Below are positions 7,471-13,068 of a stretch of DNA of 13,068 nt, piece after piece. Below the pieces are notes generated by a model. That model saw nothing but the letters and a program-made list of their open reading frames with translations, made no database searches and was not told where the DNA came from. The stretch's first letter is position 1; every line of letters begins with the position of its first letter. Position numbers and translations under genes: made by a program. Origin of the DNA: Clostridiaceae bacterium (GTDB taxonomy: Bacteria > Bacillota > Clostridia > Saccharofermentanales > DTU023); the NCBI GenBank assembly GCA_012800135.1, contig JAAZJV010000168.1:1-13068 (forward strand), given 5' to 3'.

Positions 7471-7522
7471 TTTGCACACCTGCAATTCTCACTTCACAAT
7501 CGACACCGGTAACCTGTACGCG

Positions 7523-8926
7523 TCAATGTTTGAGTTTTGGCTCGTTAAACCATTTGCCCTTGCGATAAAGAAAGAATCCGAAAAGATCGATCAGCACATT
7601 CGAAGCCAACATCGCAATCCAAATCGCTTTCTCACCTATGTTAGTGTAACGCTGAAACAGGAAAATCATCGGCAGGCGTAAGCCCCACAGTCGCCCAATC
7701 GACATCATCGCTGAGTATCTCTGATAGCCGCTGCCACTGAAAATACCGGCAAATAAATCAAAATATCCCATGAACGGCGCCATCAACACCGAGTAGATCA
7801 TGTAGTCCATCGCTAATTGCCAAACAATCCGTTCCTCGCCATACGAACTGAGATTGTAGAGAGAAAGGAGCGGACTACGTAAAATCCACTGAAGCAACGC
7901 ACCGGTGACCGATAAAACCGTTGAGATGATAAACGCGGCGCGCACAAACTTCTTTACGCGCTCTTTCTTGCCGGCACCCAGATTCTGACCGATGATCGGC
8001 GTCATTGAGCCGCCAACACCCATTGTGGCCGTCGTAAGAAAACCGTTGATGCGATTGACGGCAGCGTAAGCACTCAGGGTCGCCGTACCGTAACCTGCAA
8101 CTACTGAATTGAGCACTGTAAAGCCGATCGCCGCACTGCTCTGACCGAGTGCCGTCGGAAAACCGACGCGCATGAGTTCGAAGAATTTCCGCCATTTTAG
8201 TCGAACGCCGCGCAGCCGTACACGGACATTGTTCGCACGTGAACGTATAGCGACCAGACCAAGCAGTACTTTAACGGCTTGAGCTATCACTGTAGCCCAG
8301 GCCGCGCCGGCAATCCCCATCCCCAAACCGCGCAAGCCGAACAAAGGTTCATATTCAAAAATGAACAGCGGATCTAAAACAACATTCAAGATCGATGAAA
8401 AGACGCTGATGATCATCGTGACTTTCGTCTTACCCTGTGCGCTCAAAATAGCATAAAATGCCAAATACGCGATCTCGAAAAAGTAGCCTAGAAGTAAAAT
8501 GGACAAATAAACAGATGCTAGACTCGCTAACTCACCGGTCGCACCCATCCAACGAACAAAGGAAGGCGCAAGTGATGAGCCAAATCCGGACAGCAAAACG
8601 CCAAGGGCTAAACAAAAAAGTACGACGTGTGTCGCGTACGATTCCGCTTTCTGATGCTCATCCTGTCCTAAAAGTTGCGCAATGATGGCGGTCGCAGCAA
8701 TAGCAAGGCCAATACCCAATGATACAAATAAGTAGTGAGGAGGCCAAACAAAGCTAGTCGCAGAAAACTGAACAATCGAAAGCTGCGCTACCCACAGCCC
8801 ATCAGCCAGATTGTAAAAAGACGCGATGAGATTGTTAAACATGAGCGGAATCGAGACTGAAAACAGGACCGAATAAATCGGTCCTGCTAGAAGATCGCGA
8901 TTTAGGCGTTTGTTTCTTTCCACCAT
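7523..8926 (-). CDS. MATE-family multidrug/metabolite exporter
   Basis: 467 residues with about 12 predicted membrane helices in two related halves, as usual for MATE (NorM/DinF-like) cation- or proton-driven antiporters. Seen in the N half: the first helix with IPLMFNNLIASFYNLADGLW (26-45) and the GIAGAAWATVIAQ block; in the C half: PTALGQSSAAIGF, and GQNLGAGKKERVKK, a hallmark after helix 8. The start at 8926 is backed by AGGAG 8 bases upstream. The substrate cannot be told from sequence. It precedes the membrane hydrolase gene on the same strand. Upstream lies a non-coding region with repeats; a weak promoter-like TTGTTC, 17 bases, TAAGAT occurs within the first repeat unit (about 8950-8980). 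Confidence 0.92.
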   Translation of the reverse strand: MVERNKRLNRDLLAGPIYSVLFSVSIPLMFNNLIASFYNLADGLWVAQLSIVQFSATSFVWPPHYLFVSLGIGLAIAATAIIAQLLGQDEHQKAESYATHVVLFCLALGVLLSGFGSSLAPSFVRWMGATGELASLASVYLSILLLGYFFEIAYLAFYAILSAQGKTKVTMIISVFSSILNVVLDPLFIFEYEPLFGLRGLGMGIAGAAWATVIAQAVKVLLGLVAIRSRANNVRVRLRGVRLKWRKFFELMRVGFPTALGQSSAAIGFTVLNSVVAGYGTATLSAYAAVNRINGFLTTATMGVGGSMTPIIGQNLGAGKKERVKKFVRAAFIISTVLSVTGALLQWILRSPLLSLYNLSSYGEERIVWQLAMDYMIYSVLMAPFMGYFDLFAGIFSGSGYQRYSAMMSIGRLWGLRLPMIFLFQRYTNIGEKAIWIAMLASNVLIDLFGFFLYRKGKWFNEPKLKH

Positions 8927-8950
8927 TCAACACTCCTGACTTGAAGTACA

Positions 8951-9103
8951 TCTTACCTCACCACGAACACGGGAACAAGTTTTCCGACTGTAACGTCCTT
9001 CGCGCCTGACGTCTTGCCGGCAAGAATTGTGTCCGGCACTTCAGCAGTGGCGTAACGCCCTCGCGCCTGACGTCTTACCCCATCGCGAACGCGAGAACAT
9101 GTT
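8951..9103. repeat. Degenerate direct repeats with about 61-bp period
   Basis: The 31-bp block at 8951-8981 recurs at 9073-9103 with 25 identities, exactly two 61-base periods apart. Between them, 8991-9018 recurs at 9053-9079 (shared core CGCGCCTGACGTCTT, two substitutions and one missing base). The units therefore begin at 8951, 9012 and 9073, with the middle of the second unit diverged. No real gene is supported in the 304 bases between the MATE gene and the next gene. A 69-codon open frame here on the minus strand is mostly repeat and is unlikely to be coding. Confidence 0.7.
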
Positions 9104-9107
9104 ACTA

Positions 9108-9187
9108 GATGCAACATGCCGATTAAAAAGATATGCGTCCTCCGGATGATGCAACATGCCAATTTAAAAGATTAACTTCCTCTGGAT
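9108..9187. repeat. Two tandem 40-bp repeats
   Basis: Positions 9108-9147 and 9148-9187 are adjacent copies of a 40-bp unit beginning GATGCAACATGCC and ending in GGAT, with 33 of 40 identities and no gaps. They directly follow the 61-bp-period repeats. Both sets lie in the same non-coding spacer upstream of the MATE gene and downstream of the tail-anchored protein gene. Confidence 0.8.
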
Positions 9188-9189
9188 AA

Positions 9190-9216
9190 ATAAGGTATTC
9201 TTCGACAGGCAATACC
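9190..9216 (-). terminator. Weak candidate terminator after the tail-anchored protein gene
   Basis: GGTATT (9194-9199) and AATACC (9211-9216) form a 6-bp stem with an 11-base loop, followed on the minus strand by TTATTTAT. The stem is short and AT-rich and the T tract is interrupted, so this is only a candidate for ending the TPR/tail-anchored transcript. Confidence 0.3.
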
Positions 9217-9230
9217 GCGAAAAAACCAAT

Positions 9231-9497
9231 TTATAAAAGCCAGTTTATGATTATAGAAAGAATAATAATTACGAGCGCCGCGATCACACACCAGAGGAAC
9301 GATGATTTCCGAGAAGAATCATCGTTTGCGTTGCCGCGACAAGCGCCGCATCCAATACAGTAGTTATGATCTTCATTTCGCAAAATCTCATCTGAAGTGC
9401 CAACACAGGGACGATTGATACTCTCGCGCTCACTGACTGCCGTCTGCTGGGACGACAACAGTGACTCCGAAACTTTATTTTGGTGCCCGGTTTCCAT
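9231..9497 (-). CDS. Small tail-anchored protein with CxxCxxC motif, unknown function
   Basis: 88 residues; I do not recognise the family. Residues 1-45 are hydrophilic. CIGCGAC (47-53) gives Cys47, Cys50 and Cys53 in the spacing of half a [4Fe-4S] ferredoxin motif, but the fourth Cys expected at 57 is Ala. Cys31 and Cys70 are the only other cysteines. Residues 65-88 form one hydrophobic helix ending at the C-terminus, so the protein should be tail-anchored with the Cys motif in the cytoplasm. Zinc binding is an alternative to an iron-sulfur cluster. The ATG at 9497 lies one base after the stop codon of the TPR gene, with GAGG inside that gene's last codons 6 bases upstream, so translation is probably coupled and the two proteins may work together. 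A longer reading frame to 9731 overlaps the TPR gene and is unlikely. Confidence 0.7.
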   Translation of the reverse strand: METGHQNKVSESLLSSQQTAVSERESINRPCVGTSDEILRNEDHNYCIGCGACRGNANDDSSRKSSFLWCVIAALVIIILSIIINWLL

Positions 9498-9498
9498 C

Positions 9499-10176
9499 CT
9501 ACGCCTCATCCTGTTCTGAAGCGGCAATTTGTTTTGTGAGCGAGGAAATACGCTTCTCTTCACGCTTGACATCGGATTTCCGGCCGGCCTTAATAAAAAG
9601 ACGGCGCGCTTCAATGCTTCGCGAGAGCGCCTCCTTGATATCGCCTTGTTGCTCAAGATAAAGACTTTCCAGCGAAAGAATTTCGCGAAGTGCTGATTCC
9701 GATTCCACCGTCTCGGCATAATTGCGTGCAAGTTTCAAATAGATGTCCGCCTGCGTGTAGTTTTTCAACGCCATAAACTGTTCTGCCTGACCGGCAAAAT
9801 TGTGTGACAAACGAAGAAAGTAACGCGGCATTGTGGAAACAAGGTCAACCAATTCGTTCCTATAATTCTTGATTGCCTCTTCCCTATCGCCGACCAAAGC
9901 GGCTAATCGCGCGCGTTCATGAAGTACGGATGGAGTAATATCTTTCGGGTGTTGCCTCGCATCGCTCGCCTCTAACTCATCTAAAATAGCGCGCGCCGGT
10001 TTTGCACGACCGATACTGATCAGTGCACGCGCTTCACCGAGCTGTGCCAGAGCTCGCTCAGGCGGCCTAAGCGTTTTGTCACGACCGCATCCCCGAAAAT
10101 AAGAAACCGCTTTTTCATAAGCGCCGATTTCAAGAAGGCGAAAGCCTTCATCAAGTTGCATCATTGGATCTTTCAT
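9499..10176 (-). CDS. TPR-like repeat protein, unknown function
   Basis: 225 residues, soluble, nearly all helical. About five TPR-like helix pairs can be seen: near 6-30 (FRLLEIGAYEKAVSYF), 43-68 (ALAQLGEARALISIGRAKPA), 82-108 (HERARLAALVGDREEAIKNY), 122-150 (QAEQFMALKNYTQADIYLKL) and 160-195 (LYLEQQGDIKEALSRSIEAR). The C-terminus is charged and possibly coiled. TPR proteins usually act as protein-binding scaffolds; the partner here may be the coupled tail-anchored protein encoded directly downstream. The ATG at 10176 has no Shine-Dalgarno sequence, unlike most other genes here, and an extended -10 box lies just upstream, which suggests a leaderless transcript. It is divergent from the CBS-domain gene, 166 bases apart. 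Confidence 0.8.
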   Translation of the reverse strand: MKDPMMQLDEGFRLLEIGAYEKAVSYFRGCGRDKTLRPPERALAQLGEARALISIGRAKPARAILDELEASDARQHPKDITPSVLHERARLAALVGDREEAIKNYRNELVDLVSTMPRYFLRLSHNFAGQAEQFMALKNYTQADIYLKLARNYAETVESESALREILSLESLYLEQQGDIKEALSRSIEARRLFIKAGRKSDVKREEKRISSLTKQIAASEQDEA

Positions 10177-10205
10177 AAGATCATTTTAGCACGATAAGAT
10201 CATTT
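10175..10205. repeat. Direct repeat pair at the TPR gene start
   Basis: ATAAGATCATTT occurs at 10175-10186 and again at 10194-10205, a 19-base period. The copies flank the proposed extended -10 box and the first overlaps the start codon. This could be a pair of regulator sites or chance in AT-rich sequence. Confidence 0.5.
10183..10191 (-). promoter_or_regulatory. Extended -10 promoter for the TPR gene, probably leaderless
   Basis: On the minus strand TGCTAAAAT reads 10191 to 10183. It matches TGnTATAAT with one mismatch. No good -35 box is present. The A of the start codon lies 7 bases past the end of the -10 box, where transcription normally begins, so the mRNA would start at or next to the ATG. 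Confidence 0.45.
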
Positions 10206-10342
10206 ATATACAGCAAAGATTACGATAACATGACGAATAATTCGGCAAAGTTCACAATTTATTCGCCACTTTCGACTTGGTTTCCTGTACAATATGTTCG
10301 AGACAAATAAAAACTCACTGATAACAGGGGCTGATTCATACA

Positions 10343-10870
10343 ATGATTGGTAAATATATTGGGCGGTTTCTCATGCAAGGAGAAGATCCGCTGATGATTG
10401 ACGCTGAACAGTGTGCCACCGTGCGCACCGAAAACACCTTGATGCATGCGATGTTGTTGCTGACTTCTGTCGGCTATACATCCATTCCCGTTCTCGACGA
10501 TCGCTCTCAATTAGCCGGTACTATTACGATGCCGGGCATCGTAAACGGTGTTTTAGAAGACGACAATTACAACTGGGAACTTTTAAATTGCCGCAAGGTA
10601 CGCGATGTGATGCAAATCAACCCGCCGACGGTTTTTGATGACGCGAAACTGGAGGATGTGTTACGTCTGCTTATCCAATCGAATTACATCTGTGTTACCG
10701 ACAGGAAGAATCGTTTTAAAGGTATCGTTGCACGAAAACAAATTCTAAAAAGGCTAAACCGACTGGCGCACGAATTTGAGATCGCATATGACGTCACACC
10801 TGCTCATGCGACCGACCTTGCAACCTACGATTATTCGTCAATAACGATGAAAGACCTCAGGGCGATCTGA
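10343..10870 (+). CDS. cbpB: Two-CBS-domain protein, probable c-di-AMP-binding CbpB/DarB homologue
   Basis: 175 residues with two CBS domains: about 11-70 (with VGYTSIPVLDDRSQLAGTIT, 43-62) and about 86-140 (with YICVTDRKNRFKGIVARKQI). Sequence and layout resemble B. subtilis YkuL/DarB and the Listeria protein CbpB. Those proteins bind c-di-AMP and, when free of it, bind the (p)ppGpp synthetase Rel; DarB also binds pyruvate carboxylase. Here a C-terminal tail of about 30 residues (from about 143) extends beyond the usual end. The start at 10343 has an AGGGG ribosome binding site 12 bases upstream. The gene stands alone: the next gene begins 121 bases later with its own promoter. The CBS pair is certain; the c-di-AMP role is inferred from similarity, and adenine nucleotides remain possible ligands. 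Confidence 0.85.
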   Translation: MIGKYIGRFLMQGEDPLMIDAEQCATVRTENTLMHAMLLLTSVGYTSIPVLDDRSQLAGTITMPGIVNGVLEDDNYNWELLNCRKVRDVMQINPPTVFDDAKLEDVLRLLIQSNYICVTDRKNRFKGIVARKQILKRLNRLAHEFEIAYDVTPAHATDLATYDYSSITMKDLRAI

Positions 10871-10940
10871 TTTTCCAACCTTATAGAGAGTCGACGCACC
10901 GGAAGGCTTGTCATTACAGAAGAGGCCTTCATAGTGCGTA

Positions 10941-10949
10941 TGCTATAAT
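10941..10949 (+). promoter_or_regulatory. Extended -10 promoter for the aminotransferase-rfbA operon
   Basis: TGCTATAAT is a perfect extended -10 element (TGn plus TATAAT). No recognisable -35 box lies 16-18 bases upstream, as is common for extended -10 promoters. It lies 42 bases before the start codon of the aminotransferase, inside the 121-base gap after the CBS gene. Confidence 0.65.
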
Positions 10950-10991
10950 GCATCCAAATCACCCGAATACAGCTGGAGGAACGCTGATCAC

Positions 10992-12089
10992 ATGTCAATT
11001 AATGTAACCCGATCTTCCATGCCGTCCTTTGAGGCTTTTTGTGACGAGATTCGTCCGCTTTGGGAAAGTCGATGGTTGACAAATCAAGGGTTAAAGCATC
11101 AGGCGCTTGAAGAAGCGCTCAAGGCATTTCTGGACGCTCCTTATCTCACACTTTTTGTAAATGGTCATCAAGCACTCGAAGGTATCTTGCGTGCCATGGA
11201 TCTCGAAGGCGAAGTCATTACCACGCCCTTCACATACGCGTCAACAACGCACGCCATAACCCGAACAGGACTTAAACCGGTTTTTTGCGATGTGCGCCCC
11301 GACAACTTAACGCTCGACCCGGCATTGATAGAGCCTTTGATTACCGACAAAACGTGCGCCATTCTTCCCGTTCACGTCTACGGAAATCTCTGTGACGTCG
11401 ATGCAATTAAATTGATCGCTGATCGTTATCAGCTCAAAGTGATTTACGACGCCGCACATGTCTTTGGAGTTCGCAAAGGCGAAAAAAACGTTGCCGCATT
11501 TGGCGACGCCTCTATGCTGAGTTTTCACGCGACAAAAGTCTTCCACTCGATTGAAGGCGGCGCCGTCATATACCATGATCCAACGCTTGTAGACCGCCTC
11601 AACGCGGAAAAGTGTTTCGGACTGGATGACTTCGAATACTCCGGCGGCAACTCAAAAATGAACGAGTTTCAAGCGGCAATGGGATTATGCAATCTTCGGA
11701 TCATTCAAGATGAAATTAATAAACGCGCCGTCGTGGCCGAGCGCTACATGGCAAACCTTAAAGACATTGATGGACTTACTTGCTGGACGCCTGAAAAGGA
11801 CATCACGCCTAATTACGCATACTTCCCCGTCCTTTTCGATGCCGATCGCTTTGGTCTGACGCGCGATGAAGTAAGCGATCTTCTCGCGCAAGAAGACATC
11901 TACGCTCGCAAATATTTCTACCCTCTGACAAGTGCATTTCCTTGCTATGTCGGAAAAATCGATCCCGGCTACACACCGGTCGCGGAAAAGGCTGCCGCGG
12001 ACGTGCTCTGTTTGCCAATGTACGCGGATCTTGACATCCATGACATCGATCTGATCTGTGATCTGATCATCCAAGCAAAAAGGAGTTAA
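10992..12089 (+). CDS. DegT/DnrJ/EryC1-family PLP-dependent sugar aminotransferase
   Basis: 365 residues, normal for the family. These enzymes use pyridoxal phosphate and glutamate to convert a keto group on a nucleotide-linked sugar to an amino group. Lys182 in SFHATKVFH (177-185) should hold the PLP, and Asp153 in YDAAHVFG (152-159) should bind its pyridine nitrogen. Other family blocks are ESRWLTNQG (25-33), [13 protein letters not shown] (76-88), ILPVHVYGN (124-132) and [10 protein letters not shown] (222-231). The WESRWLTN opening and [14 protein letters not shown] resemble the VioA/FdtB-like group acting on dTDP-4-keto-6-deoxyglucose, which fits the rfbA gene 4 bases downstream. The exact product sugar cannot be read from sequence. 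The start at 10992 has GGAGGA 11 bases upstream. The product probably goes to a surface polysaccharide or glycan. Confidence 0.9.
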   Translation: MSINVTRSSMPSFEAFCDEIRPLWESRWLTNQGLKHQALEEALKAFLDAPYLTLFVNGHQALEGILRAMDLEGEVITTPFTYASTTHAITRTGLKPVFCDVRPDNLTLDPALIEPLITDKTCAILPVHVYGNLCDVDAIKLIADRYQLKVIYDAAHVFGVRKGEKNVAAFGDASMLSFHATKVFHSIEGGAVIYHDPTLVDRLNAEKCFGLDDFEYSGGNSKMNEFQAAMGLCNLRIIQDEINKRAVVAERYMANLKDIDGLTCWTPEKDITPNYAYFPVLFDADRFGLTRDEVSDLLAQEDIYARKYFYPLTSAFPCYVGKIDPGYTPVAEKAAADVLCLPMYADLDIHDIDLICDLIIQAKRS

Positions 12090-12093
12090 TTGT

Positions 12094-12969
12094 ATGAAAG
12101 GTATTATTCTGGCCGGCGGTAAGGGCACCCGCCTCTACCCCATGACAAAATGCATATCGAAGCAGTTGCTGCCCATCTACGACAAACCGTTAATTTATTA
12201 TCCGCTTTCAATCCTGCTTCTGACCGGAATTCGAGAAGTCCTGATCATCTCTACGCCGGAAGACACGCCGATGTATGAGCAGCTCCTAGGAGATGGAAAT
12301 AAGATCGGCGTTTCTATTGAATACAAAGTTCAAATGACGCCGCGCGGTCTGGCAGACGCGTTCATCGTCGGCGAGGATTTCATTGGTGACGACAACGTCT
12401 GTCTCATTCTCGGCGACAATGTCTTCTTCGGTCAGAACCTCTCGGCCACCCTTTGGAAAGCCGCGGAAAGGACAAAAGGCGCTACCATTTTCGGCTATCC
12501 TGTGAAAAACGCGCAGGCATTCGGCGTCGTCGAATTCGACGATCAAGGCAGGGTGCTTTCGATTGAGGAAAAGCCGGAACACCCGAAATCCAATTACGCC
12601 GTTCCCGGCCTCTACTTTTATGACAACCGTGTCGTCGATATCGCCAAGAACGTCAAACCGTCTGCGCGCGGCGAGATTGAAATCACGTCGGTTAATAACG
12701 CTTATCTTGAGATGGGCGAGTTACACGTCGAACTGCTTGGGCGCGGTATCGCGTGGTTAGATACGGGTTCGCCGGACGGCCTCCTGAAAGCGGCCGAATT
12801 CGTCGAAGCGATACAGTCGAGGCAGGGATTTTATATATCCTGTATTGAAGAAATTGCATGGCGCCGCGATTTCATTACGACAGAAGAACTCCTCTCCATC
12901 GGCGAAGAGCTGAAAATGACAGAATACGGCAAGTATCTTATCGACCTTGCAAAGACAGACCAGCGATAA
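12094..12969 (+). CDS. rfbA: Glucose-1-phosphate thymidylyltransferase
   Basis: 291 residues, standard for RfbA/RmlA. It makes dTDP-glucose from glucose-1-phosphate and dTTP, the first step to dTDP-rhamnose and other dTDP-deoxysugars, in the cytoplasm. Seen: nucleotide-binding loop [12 protein letters not shown] (8-19), [11 protein letters not shown] (22-32), LGDN (106-109) with Asp108 and WLDTG (221-225) with Asp223 as the expected metal ligands, and EEKP (158-161). Two blocks vary slightly from the usual form: [12 protein letters not shown] (79-90) and [10 protein letters not shown] (196-205). The ATG at 12094 has AAGGAG 8 bases upstream, overlapping the end of the aminotransferase gene (4-base gap), so the two are an operon. 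Later pathway genes (rfbB, rfbC, rfbD) are not in the window, and a terminator follows. Confidence 0.96.
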   Translation: MKGIILAGGKGTRLYPMTKCISKQLLPIYDKPLIYYPLSILLLTGIREVLIISTPEDTPMYEQLLGDGNKIGVSIEYKVQMTPRGLADAFIVGEDFIGDDNVCLILGDNVFFGQNLSATLWKAAERTKGATIFGYPVKNAQAFGVVEFDDQGRVLSIEEKPEHPKSNYAVPGLYFYDNRVVDIAKNVKPSARGEIEITSVNNAYLEMGELHVELLGRGIAWLDTGSPDGLLKAAEFVEAIQSRQGFYISCIEEIAWRRDFITTEELLSIGEELKMTEYGKYLIDLAKTDQR

Positions 12970-12988
12970 TTTAATATACATTCCATAT

Positions 12989-13045
12989 AAAAAAGGCTGC
13001 CTCTTTCTCGATGTTAATCAACATCTTTGAGGTAGCCTCTTTTTT
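12989..13045 (+). terminator. Rho-independent terminator after rfbA
   Basis: GGCTGCCTC (12995-13003) pairs with GAGGTAGCC (13029-13037) through one G-U pair, with an inner hairpin GATGTT/AACATC (13010-13025). The stem is preceded by six A and followed by TCTTTTTT (13038-13045), so it can act in both directions. It ends the aminotransferase-rfbA transcript and may also serve a convergent gene beyond the window. Confidence 0.9.
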
Positions 13046-13068
13046 ATGTGAATCAGCAGCTACAATAG

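Noticed and set aside
8953..9162. 69-residue minus-strand reading frame as a gene
   Set aside because: It is made of the degenerate repeats; the copies do not keep the same frame, and no family resemblance is visible.
9498..9731. Longer N-terminus (to 9731) for the tail-anchored protein
   Set aside because: It would overlap the TPR gene by over 230 bases in another frame; the ATG at 9497 has a suitable ribosome binding site and coupling distance.
10900..10931. GAAGGC/GCCTTC hairpin as a terminator of the CBS gene
   Set aside because: Only 6 bp with a long loop and no T tract after it.

Overview
The window most likely comes from an anaerobic Bacillota bacterium, possibly a Negativicutes member (Veillonella/Dialister/Megasphaera-like). 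This is inferred from a Veillonella-type sodium-pumping decarboxylase, Shine-Dalgarno-rich starts and a CbpB/DarB-like CBS protein typical of c-di-AMP-using Firmicutes. I cannot fix the genus from sequence alone. There are no RNA genes, insertion sequences, CRISPR arrays or prophage genes that I can support.

Positions 1-5908 (minus strand) are the main metabolic unit. In transcription order it holds a malonate decarboxylase alpha-type CoA/ACP transferase (mdcA), then the carboxyltransferase (mmdA), the small membrane delta subunit (mmdD), the biotin carrier (mmdC) and the membrane Na+ pump (mmdB). A hairpin with a T tract follows, and then the 5' part of an amidase cut by the window edge. The pump subunits keep the residues expected for activity, including Lys101 in the EAMKM biotin motif and the full Asp/Tyr/Asn/Ser/Arg set of the pump channel. 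An MdcA-type transferase heading a Mmd-type Na+ pump, with no acyl-carrier protein or prosthetic-group genes beside it, suggests a CoA-based cycle. The transferase would activate malonate (or a related diacid) using the acyl-CoA that the decarboxylase releases, so that decarboxylation drives Na+ export. This is the most interesting point in the window. The proposed promoter of the unit is overlapped by a 9-bp inverted repeat.

Positions 6193-8926 (minus strand) hold a membrane-anchored alpha/beta hydrolase and, upstream of it, a MATE-family exporter. Positions 8927-9230 are non-coding and contain two sets of short degenerate direct repeats. Positions 9231-10176 (minus strand) hold a two-gene unit: a TPR-like protein that may be translated from a leaderless mRNA, coupled to an 88-residue tail-anchored protein with a CxxCxxC motif.

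Positions 10343-13068 (plus strand) hold a two-CBS-domain protein resembling CbpB. After it come a DegT-family sugar aminotransferase and glucose-1-phosphate thymidylyltransferase (rfbA), which form a two-gene nucleotide-sugar operon with its own extended -10 promoter and a strong terminator.
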